NCBI RefSeq assembly: GCF_016757215.1
Contig: NZ_JAESIY010000005.1
Span: forward strand, 124,001 to 188,000
Reading direction: 5' to 3'
Source of the DNA: Fulvivirga sediminis
GTDB lineage: Bacteria > Bacteroidota > Bacteroidia > Cytophagales > Cyclobacteriaceae
Length of the DNA stretch: 64,000 bases
Shown: piece by piece, positions 52,950 to 61,337 of the stretch
Layout of the letters: each line of letters starts with the position of its first letter
Numbering within the stretch: position 1 is the first letter of the stretch
The notes under the pieces: generated by a model
Told to the model about the DNA's origin: nothing
The model's database searches: none
The model's input: only the letters and a program-made list of their open reading frames with translations
Translations under genes and position numbers: made by a program

Positions 52950-53086
52950 TCAATTTGTAACTGTTCCATCTCTCTTATTGATGCGAAAATCATCGAAAAG
53001 CGTTTCCTCATGGGATTGGTTGCTCTTTTCAGTAATTCCGTCATCAATGAAAATAACTTTAAATAAATGTCTGCTACTGTTATCAT
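52943..53086 (-). CDS. Possible 47-aa ORF upstream of murD
   Basis: Open frame from ATG 53086 to TAA at 52945-52943, overlapping the murD start codon by 7 nt in another frame (ATGGTAA). The product (starting MITVADIYLKLFSLMTELLK) is a basic, amphipathic helix-like peptide with no recognised family. It fills most of the 199-nt gap between mraY and murD and could be a coupled leader or a chance frame. Confidence 0.25.
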   Translation of the reverse strand: MITVADIYLKLFSLMTELLKRATNPMRKRFSMIFASIREMEQLQIEW

Positions 53087-53148
53087 TATCAAGAAGTTAA
53101 TTTTTGCACTTTCTTATAATTCCAACATCACTAGCCTCTACGAAAATT

Positions 53149-54357
53149 CTACCTCAGCTTAAGAGTAGCCAAACTTATAATGGCCAATAGTATTCCTACT
53201 ATCCAGAACCTGGTAACTATTTTCGCTTCATGTAAATTTTTCTTTTGGTAATGGTGATGTAGCGGAGACATTAAAAATATCCGTCTACCTTCTCCATATT
53301 TTTTCCGAGTGTACTTAAAATAAGACACCTGCAGTATTACTGATAGGTTCTCAATAAGAAACACCCCACATAATATAGGAATCATTAATTCCTTTCGCAC
53401 TACTAATGCTATTACGGCAATTATTCCCCCTAAAGAAAGACTTCCAGTGTCTCCCATAAAAACCTGAGCTGGATAAGAATTGTACCACAAAAAGCCCAAA
53501 CAAGCCCCTACAAACGCAGTGCAAAAAATCACCACCTCTCCCAAATTGGGAATATGTAAAATATTGAGATAATCACTGAAATCCACCCTACCAGATAAGT
53601 AGACAAAGATGGCCAGTGTAAGCCCAATAATGGCGGATGTACCCGCCGCGAGCCCATCAATACCATCAGTAATATTAGCCCCATTAGATACTGCAGTGAT
53701 AATAAAAATCACGATCAGCACGTAAATCAGCCAAGTATAATCATGACCTAAAAAGGAGAATACATTATCATAATCAAGTTCATTATCTTTAAAAAAGGGT
53801 ACAGTAGTTTTGGTAGACTTTACATCTTCATATTCTCTCACTATTTCATTATTCTCTACAATACGTGTATCAGAATATTCTCTGATCACCACATCATCAT
53901 TAAAGTAAAGCGTTACTCCCACTATGAGGCCGATGCCTATCTGACCTACAATTTTAAATTTACCGGCTAAGCCATCTTTATTCTTTCTGAATACCTTTAT
54001 ATAATCATCGAGAAATCCGATAATACCCAACCATAGTGTAGACACTATCAATAATATTACATACACATTATCCAACTTGGCAAAAAGCAGAACAGGAATG
54101 AGAATACCACTCAAAATGATAATCCCTCCCATGGTTGGTGTTCCCTTTTTTTCCATCTGCCCTTCAAGGCCAAGATCTCTTACCGTTTCACCTACCTGCT
54201 TCCATCTGAGATAGTTGATAAGCTTTTTTCCGAACGTGATAGTAATTAACAAAGAGATAAGCGCAGACATACCTGCACGAAACGAAATGTATTGAAATAC
54301 ACTCGCTCCAATCAAATCAAAATGTTTCTCCAGATAGTCAAAAATATAGTATAACAT
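53149..54357 (-). CDS. mraY: Phospho-N-acetylmuramoyl-pentapeptide-transferase
   Basis: Protein of 402 aa with about ten membrane helices. Signature segments: [34 protein letters not shown] (catalytic Asp-Asp), [39 protein letters not shown] and [20 protein letters not shown]. It transfers phospho-MurNAc-pentapeptide to undecaprenyl phosphate, making lipid I. Compared with the Escherichia coli enzyme (360 aa) it has a polar insert near residues 155-200, which is common in Bacteroidota. It follows murE by 5 nt. Confidence 0.97.
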   Translation of the reverse strand: MLYYIFDYLEKHFDLIGASVFQYISFRAGMSALISLLITITFGKKLINYLRWKQVGETVRDLGLEGQMEKKGTPTMGGIIILSGILIPVLLFAKLDNVYVILLIVSTLWLGIIGFLDDYIKVFRKNKDGLAGKFKIVGQIGIGLIVGVTLYFNDDVVIREYSDTRIVENNEIVREYEDVKSTKTTVPFFKDNELDYDNVFSFLGHDYTWLIYVLIVIFIITAVSNGANITDGIDGLAAGTSAIIGLTLAIFVYLSGRVDFSDYLNILHIPNLGEVVIFCTAFVGACLGFLWYNSYPAQVFMGDTGSLSLGGIIAVIALVVRKELMIPILCGVFLIENLSVILQVSYFKYTRKKYGEGRRIFLMSPLHHHYQKKNLHEAKIVTRFWIVGILLAIISLATLKLR

Positions 54358-54362
54358 CTATC

Positions 54363-55826
54363 TCATTTCTCAAATAAGTTCAACATCCTTCCAAGTACTT
54401 CCTTATCATCAAAAGGATGTTTTACGCCCTTTATTTCCTGATAAGTCTCATGCCCTTTACCAGCTACGAGTATTATATCATTTGCTCCAGCCATCATACA
54501 AGAGGTTTTAATTGCCTCTTCTCTATCAGCTATCACAACTGTCTTTTTATATTCTACAGGACTTACTCCTTCCTGCATTTCCTTTATAATTTCCATAGGA
54601 TCTTCATCTCTAGGATTATCAGAGGTGAGTATCACCTTATCACTCCATTTACAAGCGATAGATGCCATCAGAGGCCTTTTTGTTTTATCTCTATTTCCAC
54701 CACACCCTACCACAGTTATCACCTGCTCGTTGCCTGTGCGAAAATTGCTTATGGTTTCCAATACATTTTGAAGTGCATCAGGAGTATGCGCATAATCCAC
54801 AATAGCTGTAATCTGCGACCCAGATTTTACTTGTTCGAACCTACCCGTAGCACCCTCTAATAATGACAACTCCGTAAGTACATCATCAGCATCCTGCTCT
54901 AAAAGAATAGCTGTTGCATATACTGCCAAAAGGTTATAAGCATTAAAATCACCTATAAGCCTGAACCAAACATTTTTATTATTAATGTCCATTTCCAGAC
55001 CCTGAATAGTGTTCGCCACAATCTTTCCTTTAAACTCGGCTACACTTTTTAGTGCAAAGGTGTTTTTAGTGGCTTTAGTATTTTGCAGCATTATACGACC
55101 ACGCTTATCATCTACATTCACCAACGCAAAAGCTGAAGCAGGCAAATCATCAAACAACTTTTTCTTGGCTGCTATGTATGAATCAAATGTTTTATGATAA
55201 TCCAGGTGATCATGAGTAATATTCGTAAATATCGCTCCAGCAAATAGCTGCCCTGCAATTCGCTCCTGATGAATAGCATGGGAGCTCACTTCCATAAAAG
55301 CATATTCACACCCCTGGTCTACCATTTCTGCTAAGAGCTGATTAAGACTGATAGGGTCAGGTGTAGTATGAGAAGCAGGTATCACCGAATCTCCTATTCT
55401 GTTATTCACTGTAGATAACAACCCTACATAATATCCCATTTTACTAAACAGGTTAAAAAGTAAAGTAGCTACAGTGGTTTTGCCATTCGTACCTGTAACA
55501 CCTACCAGCTTTAGCTTTGTAGAAGGCTCTCCATAAAAATTAGACGCCATTAAACCCAAAGCCTTCGCGCTATCCTTTACTGCCACGTAGGTAACATCAC
55601 TACCAATAGCCTCCGGCATAGTTTCACAAACAATTACTTTGGCGCCTTTGGCTATAGAAGATCCGATATAATCATGCCCATCTGACTGTGTTCCTTTTAC
55701 AGCAACAAACAAAGTACCTTCTTTTACTTTCCTTGAATCAAAAGCAATATCATTCACCTCACGGTCCATATCACCGCTGGTAGAAACTAAAGATACTTTA
55801 TACAATATGTCTTTTAAAATAGGCAT
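54363..55826 (-). CDS. murE: UDP-N-acetylmuramoyl-L-alanyl-D-glutamate--2,6-diaminopimelate ligase
   Basis: Protein of 487 aa. N-terminal VKEGTLFVAVKGTQSDGHDY, ATP loop GVTGTNGKTTVATLLFNLFS, THDHLDYHKTFDSY, VDYAHTPDALQNVLETISNF and, near the end, VILTSDNPRDEDPMEI. The DNPR motif is the mark of MurE that adds meso-diaminopimelate rather than lysine, so the peptidoglycan is of the DAP type. Its ATG shares a base with the ftsI stop (TAATG), so the two are coupled. It lies 5 nt upstream of mraY. Confidence 0.97.
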   Translation of the reverse strand: MPILKDILYKVSLVSTSGDMDREVNDIAFDSRKVKEGTLFVAVKGTQSDGHDYIGSSIAKGAKVIVCETMPEAIGSDVTYVAVKDSAKALGLMASNFYGEPSTKLKLVGVTGTNGKTTVATLLFNLFSKMGYYVGLLSTVNNRIGDSVIPASHTTPDPISLNQLLAEMVDQGCEYAFMEVSSHAIHQERIAGQLFAGAIFTNITHDHLDYHKTFDSYIAAKKKLFDDLPASAFALVNVDDKRGRIMLQNTKATKNTFALKSVAEFKGKIVANTIQGLEMDINNKNVWFRLIGDFNAYNLLAVYATAILLEQDADDVLTELSLLEGATGRFEQVKSGSQITAIVDYAHTPDALQNVLETISNFRTGNEQVITVVGCGGNRDKTKRPLMASIACKWSDKVILTSDNPRDEDPMEIIKEMQEGVSPVEYKKTVVIADREEAIKTSCMMAGANDIILVAGKGHETYQEIKGVKHPFDDKEVLGRMLNLFEK

Positions 55827-57919
55827 TAACTCAATTCTATTGTTACTGTACTTCCTTTCAATGCTTTACTTCCTGGGTACTGTGATTGATTCACCACTCT
55901 ACCCTTACCTTTTATATTTACTCTGAGGCCACAACTTTCCAATAAATAGAGAGCATCTCTCAGAGTCATTCCTTTTACATCAGGCACATACTTAGTGCTT
56001 ACCTGATTGTCTTTCCAGGAAATAGAATTTCCCTTTAGGGCCGTAGTAACCCAATCGTCCTGGCTGTCTCCTCTATGATTAGAAATGCCCAACTGATTAC
56101 AGATATAACTCAGCTCCTCGTAGTTGCCTGACTTTATAATAGGGAATACATCTTTCTCTGCTATAAACTCTTTAGGCATAGCCTTGTGCATATCAATATC
56201 TCTAGAATAAATATTATCAGCTATTTCCTTAAAAACAGGAGCAGCTACACTACTTCCATACTGCCTCCATCCTTTTGGATTTTTTATCACCACTATAGCA
56301 CTGTATTTAGGGTCATCAGCAGGGAAATAACCAGCAAAAGACGTGATATACTTCTTGGTGTATCTTCCATTTTCTAAAATCTGGGCAGTACCTGTTTTAC
56401 CTGCTATTTTATAATAGCTATTTCTTATATTCTGAGCCGTTCCTCTCTCCACTACTCCTTCTAGCATAATTTTCAGCTTGCTCAAAGTCTCTTTAGAGCA
56501 AATTTCATCGTTTAGCACTACGGTATTATATTCATCCAATATCTTATCTGCCCTTCTTATGCTTTTCACCAAAATGGGCTTTATTAACTTTCCATCATTA
56601 GCCACAGCATTATACATAGCCAGCGATTGAATAGGGGTAAGCTCCAAACCATATCCATAAGCCATCCATGGTAAAGTGATACCGCTCCATCCTTTATCTG
56701 TTGGCCTTTTTATCTTAGGTATACCTTCTCCTTTTATCTGCAAACCCAAAGGTTGAGACAAGCCAAGGTTGTCGATATATTGTAAATACCTTTCTGGGTT
56801 AAGCCCGAAATATTTATCCACCAACTTAGCCATAGCCACGTTTGATGATTTTTCAAAAGCCTGTTGTACTGTAATAGTACCATACCCTCCAAGGTCATGA
56901 TCTCTCACTGTATTGTCATAAAACTTCAAGATACCATCTCCGGTATTCACACTGTCGTTTAAACTGATATTGGTATCCTCTAAAAGTGCTATCATGGTAG
57001 CTAACTTAAAAGTTGAACCTGGCTCTCTTAATCCACCTACAGCATAATTATACCTTTCAAAATAATAACCTGCTTTACTTCTGCTCAAATTAGAAATAGC
57101 CTTAATCTCACCAGTATTTACCTCCATAACTACTACCACACCATAATCTGCCTCATGATATTCCAATGCTTTAAGCAGTGCTGTTTCAGTAACATCTTGC
57201 AGGTTAATGTCTATAGTACTTTCAATATCGTATCCATTTTCGGTTTTTATATCATTGCTATCAAATAGAGGCTTCTCACCACCACCTGCAAGCTTTTGAT
57301 ATAGAGCTTCTCCATCTTTGCCTGACAGCTGCTCATTAAAGCTATATTCTAGCCCGGCACCTCTGTGGTTTTCATTCACAAAACCAATAGTCCTTCTGCT
57401 CAGGTTAGCAAATGGATGAAACCTTTTATCTACTTTTTCGAAAATTACCCCTCCCCTCAATTGTCCTTCTCTAAAGATGGGCCATCCAGACATTTTCTTT
57501 TTATCCTGGTAGCCGACCATCTTACGATTAAGCCTTAGGTACTGCCTACCTGTAGATCTGGCATTTTTTAGCCTTCGCTTATACGTTTGCTTAGACTCAT
57601 CTTTAAAAAACTTAGATAACATTAAAGCCAGAGAATCTACCCCCTGGTTAAAAACATCATCTGAAGCTATGGTAGCATCAAAAGCGAGTTTATAAAATGG
57701 TAATGACGTGGCGAGCAAGCTGCCATTATCAGAATAGATGTTACCGCGAGTAGCTTTTACTTTTTTGTACTTCACATTAATCTGCTCTGCCATTTCCTTC
57801 CACTTCTCACCTTGAGCAAACTGAATGACTCCAGTTTTCACTACTATAGCAATAGCAAAAAGCGTTACCAAAAGGAACGCCACCCTAACTCTTAATAATA
57901 TGGATTTCTTAATATTCAC
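55826..57919 (-). CDS. ftsI: Septal penicillin-binding protein (FtsI/PBP3) with C-terminal PASTA domain
   Basis: Protein of 697 aa. One N-terminal membrane helix (about 10-27), a PBP dimerisation domain (about 55-220), then the transpeptidase with PGSTFKLATMIALLEDTNIS (SxxK), FEKSSNVAMAKLVDKYFG (SxN) and YKIAGKTGTAQILENG (KTG). The last 65 residues are a single PASTA domain (YVPDVKGMTLRDALYLLESC). It crosslinks septal peptidoglycan with FtsW. It overlaps the FtsL-like gene by 4 nt and murE by one base. Confidence 0.94.
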   Translation of the reverse strand: MNIKKSILLRVRVAFLLVTLFAIAIVVKTGVIQFAQGEKWKEMAEQINVKYKKVKATRGNIYSDNGSLLATSLPFYKLAFDATIASDDVFNQGVDSLALMLSKFFKDESKQTYKRRLKNARSTGRQYLRLNRKMVGYQDKKKMSGWPIFREGQLRGGVIFEKVDKRFHPFANLSRRTIGFVNENHRGAGLEYSFNEQLSGKDGEALYQKLAGGGEKPLFDSNDIKTENGYDIESTIDINLQDVTETALLKALEYHEADYGVVVVMEVNTGEIKAISNLSRSKAGYYFERYNYAVGGLREPGSTFKLATMIALLEDTNISLNDSVNTGDGILKFYDNTVRDHDLGGYGTITVQQAFEKSSNVAMAKLVDKYFGLNPERYLQYIDNLGLSQPLGLQIKGEGIPKIKRPTDKGWSGITLPWMAYGYGLELTPIQSLAMYNAVANDGKLIKPILVKSIRRADKILDEYNTVVLNDEICSKETLSKLKIMLEGVVERGTAQNIRNSYYKIAGKTGTAQILENGRYTKKYITSFAGYFPADDPKYSAIVVIKNPKGWRQYGSSVAAPVFKEIADNIYSRDIDMHKAMPKEFIAEKDVFPIIKSGNYEELSYICNQLGISNHRGDSQDDWVTTALKGNSISWKDNQVSTKYVPDVKGMTLRDALYLLESCGLRVNIKGKGRVVNQSQYPGSKALKGSTVTIELS

Positions 57920-58293
57920 TTATCCTTGATAACTATTTTTTCAGGTGGTTGCAAACTCTCTTTCAATCCTAATTTTTTAACATTTTTAGCTACTTCAGAC
58001 TGCTTACTGGCGAACATGTAGTCAGCCTTTAAAGTGGTATAATCAGCCCGTAAATCTTCTACCTCTACTTTTAACCTATCTATTTTTCTAATATTCTTTT
58101 CTGCATAATGGCTATTACCGATATAGAATATACCTATAGCCGTTACAAACAACACATGTGGTAAATACTTTACTGGCAAGCCATGTTCAAATGCCGTGTC
58201 TATACGCACCCACTTTTCTAATCTGGCGAAAATACTTCCCCTACCGGTATCACTACCTTCTCCGTTCTTTATTCTATAGGTATTCGTTGCCAT
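57916..58293 (-). CDS. FtsL-like cell division protein
   Basis: Protein of 125 aa: a polar N-terminus, one membrane helix at about 45-62 (YLPHVLFVTAIGIFYIGNSH) and a periplasmic coiled coil (about 65-110). This one-pass leucine-zipper layout, directly between rsmH and ftsI, identifies it as the FtsL equivalent; the sequence itself is weakly conserved. It would join FtsQ and FtsI at the septum. It starts 2 nt after rsmH and overlaps ftsI by 4 nt. Confidence 0.85.
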   Translation of the reverse strand: MATNTYRIKNGEGSDTGRGSIFARLEKWVRIDTAFEHGLPVKYLPHVLFVTAIGIFYIGNSHYAEKNIRKIDRLKVEVEDLRADYTTLKADYMFASKQSEVAKNVKKLGLKESLQPPEKIVIKDK

Positions 58294-58295
58294 AA

Positions 58296-59198
58296 CTATA
58301 ACTTTCTTCCTATCCTCAATTTGGCGCTACGCGCTCTATTATTTCTTTCTATCTCACTGTCATCAGCCACAATAGGCTTTCTGTTTACAGGCTCCAACGG
58401 TCTAAGCACGTTACCATAAAAATCCTTCTCTACCTCACCAGACATTTTGCCTTTAGCGATAAAATTTTTTACCAGCCTATCTTCCAGCGAATGATAAGAC
58501 ATCACTACCAACCTACCATCTTCTGATAAAACTTCAGCACTTTGCTCAAGAGCTTCTTCCAAGGCTTTCAACTCCTCATTCACCTCTATACGTATAGCCT
58601 GGAAAACCTGGGCATAATACCTATTTTCCTTGCCTCGCTTGGTGTACTTGCTCAAAATATCCTTCAGCTCATTTACTGTAGTTATTTCAGTATTCGTACG
58701 TCTGGCCACGATCGCCGCCGCCAATGTTTTAGCATTCTTCACCTCGCCGTACATACCAAATATCTTATGCAGTTCATCCTGACTATAAGTATTCAGCACA
58801 TCTCTGGCGCTCTTACTGGCCGATTGATCCATTCTCATATCCAGCTCCGCATCAAATCGAGTAGAAAACCCTCTTTCTGCAGCATCTATCTGATGAGACG
58901 AAATGCCCAAATCAGCCAAAATTCCATCTACAGATTTAACCCCATACATTTTCAAATATCTTCTCAAATGCCTGAAGTTTCCTTCTATAAAAGTGAAAGA
59001 CTCATCACTGATTCCATCAGCATTAGCCTTAGCATCCTGATCCTGATCAAAACTAAACAGACGTCCTCCATCTAGTTTGGCCAGTATAGCCTTGGTATGT
59101 CCACCACCACCAAAGGTCAAATCCACATAAACCCCGTTGGGCTTAATATTGAGTGCATCTATACACTCCGCCAACATTACCGGATCATGATAGCTCAT
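58296..59198 (-). CDS. rsmH: 16S rRNA (cytosine(1402)-N4)-methyltransferase
   Basis: Protein of 300 aa, standard for RsmH/MraW. It starts MSYHDPVMLAECIDALNIKP and has VYVDLTFGGGGHTKAILAKL (SAM loop), GILADLGISSHQIDAAERGF, FQAIRIEVNEELKALEEAL and VMSYHSLEDRLVKNFIAKGK. It methylates C1402 of 16S rRNA. It lies in the first operon position after mraZ, 43 nt downstream, as in most bacteria. Confidence 0.97.
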   Translation of the reverse strand: MSYHDPVMLAECIDALNIKPNGVYVDLTFGGGGHTKAILAKLDGGRLFSFDQDQDAKANADGISDESFTFIEGNFRHLRRYLKMYGVKSVDGILADLGISSHQIDAAERGFSTRFDAELDMRMDQSASKSARDVLNTYSQDELHKIFGMYGEVKNAKTLAAAIVARRTNTEITTVNELKDILSKYTKRGKENRYYAQVFQAIRIEVNEELKALEEALEQSAEVLSEDGRLVVMSYHSLEDRLVKNFIAKGKMSGEVEKDFYGNVLRPLEPVNRKPIVADDSEIERNNRARSAKLRIGRKL

Positions 59199-59241
59199 TT
59201 ATTCACAAATTTTAACCAAAAGCCCAATTGCCTTCCGTTAT

Positions 59242-59685
59242 TTAATCATCCAAATATTTCTGGGCCAGTTGCGAGAACTCAGCAGGATCACTTATCAGAT
59301 GCTCTTCATACCTCTCAGGATCCCATATCTCCACTTTATTACCCATACCTACCACCACAGCATCCTTTTTCAAGCCTGCATAACTCAGCATCAACTTAGG
59401 TATGAGAAATCTCCCAGTATTATCAAGCTCAACTACAGAACTACCCCTGAAGAAGTTTCGCTGTAGCTTTCTATACTCTTCATTAAACTCATTCAACCCA
59501 GCGATTTTTGAGTAGATTTTTTTAAACTCTACCATGGGGTAAAGAATCAAGCAAGGCTCAAATCCACGACGCACAACTAACTCATTACCAGATGTTTCTG
59601 GTAAGTTAGCTTTGATCTTTGCTGGTAAAACCAGTCTACCCTTAGCATCGATCTTGCACTCATATTCACTAGTGAAAAATGCCAT
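59242..59685 (-). CDS. mraZ: Transcriptional regulator MraZ
   Basis: Protein of 147 aa with two AbrB-like SpoVT halves: EYECKIDAKGRLVLPAKIKA in the first and VVELDNTGRFLIPKLMLSYA in the second, each with the DxxGRxxxP motif. MraZ forms an oligomeric ring that binds 10-bp-spaced repeats upstream of its own gene and represses the dcw cluster. Just such a repeat array lies at 59742-59768 beside the promoter. It is the first gene of the cluster, transcribed left. Confidence 0.96.
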   Translation of the reverse strand: MAFFTSEYECKIDAKGRLVLPAKIKANLPETSGNELVVRRGFEPCLILYPMVEFKKIYSKIAGLNEFNEEYRKLQRNFFRGSSVVELDNTGRFLIPKLMLSYAGLKKDAVVVGMGNKVEIWDPERYEEHLISDPAEFSQLAQKYLDD

Positions 59686-59714
59686 TGTGGACGGTATGCT
59701 TGAATTCTAATAAA

Positions 59715-59722
59715 CAAACATA
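59715..59722 (-). promoter_or_regulatory. -7 element (TATGTTTG) of the mraZ/dcw operon
   Basis: Exact TAnnTTTG on the minus strand, 29 nt before the mraZ ATG. The three-repeat MraZ array lies just upstream, over the -33 region. Confidence 0.5.
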
Positions 59723-59741
59723 AAAAATTATTTGACATATT

Positions 59742-59768
59742 CCACCACTTTTCTCCACTTTCCGCCAC
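59742..59768 (-). promoter_or_regulatory. Putative MraZ operator (three GTGG repeats, 10-bp period)
   Basis: On the minus strand GTGGCGGAAA, GTGGAGAAAA and GTGGTGGAAT follow each other with an exact 10-bp period (GTGG cores at 59765-59768, 59755-59758 and 59745-59748). MraZ of other bacteria binds three or more direct repeats with a TGG-type core spaced by one helix turn. Location over the promoter suggests repression. Confidence 0.7.
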
Positions 59769-59833
59769 ATTTTTACATTTTCTTACATAGAAATTACAAA
59801 CAAGTAACAAAGTGATAATCTGTATGTTCGCTC

Positions 59834-59862
59834 TTAAGATTAAAAAGCTCTTTTAATCTTAA
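59834..59862. repeat. 12-bp perfect inverted repeat between mraZ and mnmA
   Basis: TTAAGATTAAAA (59834-59845) and TTTTAATCTTAA (59851-59862) with a 5-nt loop. It lies between two divergent genes, so it is not an ordinary terminator. It may be a protein-binding site or the end of a small RNA. Confidence 0.5.
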
Positions 59863-59923
59863 AGGCACCACCTTTCAACTCCACAATCGCAGTTCAAACC
59901 CTCTTATAAAGAAAAAACAAAGC

Positions 59924-59983
59924 GTGGGAGAAAGTGGGAGAAAAATTCCAATTTTCGAAATAGTGGGGAGATGTGGGGGAGTT
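59924..59983 (+). promoter_or_regulatory. Second 10-bp-period GTGGG array facing mnmA
   Basis: On the plus strand GTGGGAGAAA occurs twice in tandem (59924 and 59934), then GTGGGGAGAT (59963) and GTGGGGGAGT (59973). Each pair has a 10-bp period. It resembles the mraZ-proximal array in inverted orientation and may also be bound by MraZ. With the other sites it accounts for the 408-nt gene-free stretch 59686-60093. Confidence 0.5.
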
Positions 59984-60081
59984 ATTCCGAAGCCGGTCAT
60001 AAATTTTATTTAAAGATTTTTTCAAAACGCTAATCCCTCTGAAACATATCTCGTTATTAAACATACTAGATAAAAATCTCC

Positions 60082-60089
60082 TAATTTTG
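60082..60089 (+). promoter_or_regulatory. -7 element (TAATTTTG) of mnmA
   Basis: Exact TAnnTTTG, 4 nt before ATG 60094, predicting a leaderless mRNA. No clear -33 TTG is seen. Confidence 0.5.
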
Positions 60090-60093
60090 TGTT

Positions 60094-61293
60094 ATGAAAA
60101 GAGTAGTAGTAGGAATGTCCGGTGGTGTAGACAGTAGCGTAGCGGCTTATCTGTTAAAAGAGCAAGGCTATGAAGTGATCGGAATGTTCATGAAAAACTG
60201 GCATGATGATACTGTAACTATTAGCAACGAATGCCCATGGTTAGAAGACAGCAATGACGCTATGATTGTCGCTCAAAAACTAGGTATACCTTTTCAGGCT
60301 ATTGATCTGAGTAAGGAGTACAAAGAGCGTATAGTTGATTATATGTTTGATGAGTATCAGAAAGGCAGAACTCCCAACCCGGATGTGCTATGTAATCGCG
60401 AAATTAAATTCGATATTTTCTTAAAGGCGGCCAAACGACTTAAGGCGGACTTTATAGCAACGGGTCACTATTGTAGAAAGGGCGAAGTAACTGATGCGGA
60501 TGGTAATACCAGCTATCAACTTCTTGCCGGAAAAGATAAAAACAAAGATCAGAGTTATTTCTTGTGTCAGCTCACTCAAGATCAATTGGCTCAATCATTA
60601 TTCCCAATTGGGGAATTAGAAAAACCAGAAGTTAGACGAATTGCTAAAGAACAGGATTTGGTTACTGCGGATAAGAAAGATAGTCAAGGGCTTTGCTTTA
60701 TAGGTAAGGTGAGATTACCTGAGTTTTTACAACAGAAACTAGAACCCAAAAAGGGTGTGGTAGTAGAAATTGATGCAGAGGCAAACAACTATGCGACTAA
60801 TCCAGTAAACACCCTCATTAATGGAGCTGAAACAGAGACGCTAACTAAGCTCTCTACAAGCTTTACCTATAAAAAGGGAGATGGCAAAGTAGTGGGAGAA
60901 CATAATGGAGCTCATTACTACACCATTGGCCAAAGAAAAGGATTAAACATTGGAGGTACACCAAAACCTTTATTCATTATTGAAACAGATACTGAAGAAA
61001 ATGTAATTTATACCGGCCAAGGCGAAGACCATCCTGGACTTTACAGAAAAGGGTTAAAAGTAGCCACTGAAGATGTGCACTGGGTGAGACCAGACCTTAA
61101 ACTTGAAGTGGGAGAAAGCAAGGATTTCAAAGTAAGAATAAGATACCGACAAAATCTGGAAAAAGGCACCTTATTTATGCGTGAAGATGGTCTATATGTA
61201 ATTTTTGACACTCCACAAAAAGCTATAGCACCAGGACAGTTTGTAGTTTGGTATGAAAATGAAGAACTAATTGGGTCCGGCGTTATCGGATAA
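60094..61293 (+). CDS. mnmA: tRNA-specific 2-thiouridylase MnmA
   Basis: Protein of 399 aa. [20 protein letters not shown] near the start is the PP-loop, then [17 protein letters not shown]-like [38 protein letters not shown] (catalytic Cys) and [20 protein letters not shown] (second Cys). It thiolates U34 of tRNA-Lys, -Glu and -Gln using ATP and sulfur from a relay. It is about 30 residues longer than the Escherichia coli enzyme because of an insert near 230-260. The stop codon lies in the stem of the bidirectional terminator. Confidence 0.96.
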   Translation: MKRVVVGMSGGVDSSVAAYLLKEQGYEVIGMFMKNWHDDTVTISNECPWLEDSNDAMIVAQKLGIPFQAIDLSKEYKERIVDYMFDEYQKGRTPNPDVLCNREIKFDIFLKAAKRLKADFIATGHYCRKGEVTDADGNTSYQLLAGKDKNKDQSYFLCQLTQDQLAQSLFPIGELEKPEVRRIAKEQDLVTADKKDSQGLCFIGKVRLPEFLQQKLEPKKGVVVEIDAEANNYATNPVNTLINGAETETLTKLSTSFTYKKGDGKVVGEHNGAHYYTIGQRKGLNIGGTPKPLFIIETDTEENVIYTGQGEDHPGLYRKGLKVATEDVHWVRPDLKLEVGESKDFKVRIRYRQNLEKGTLFMREDGLYVIFDTPQKAIAPGQFVVWYENEELIGSGVIG

Positions 61294-61337
61294 TAAAAAA
61301 TGGAGGCTGAACATAATCAGCCTCCATTTTTTATTAT
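61290..61337. terminator. Perfect bidirectional terminator holding the stops of mnmA and the aminotransferase gene
   Basis: A 21-bp perfect stem (61290-61310 with 61317-61337) around a 6-nt loop, with A6 on one side and T6 on the other. The mnmA TAA (61291-61293) and the aminotransferase stop (complement of 61334-61336) lie inside the stem arms. Confidence 0.85.

Noticed and set aside
53041-53100. Plus-strand frame across the mraY-murD gap (52837-53100)
   Set aside because: It is mostly antisense to the murD start; no start signal or family match, so I regard it as a shadow.
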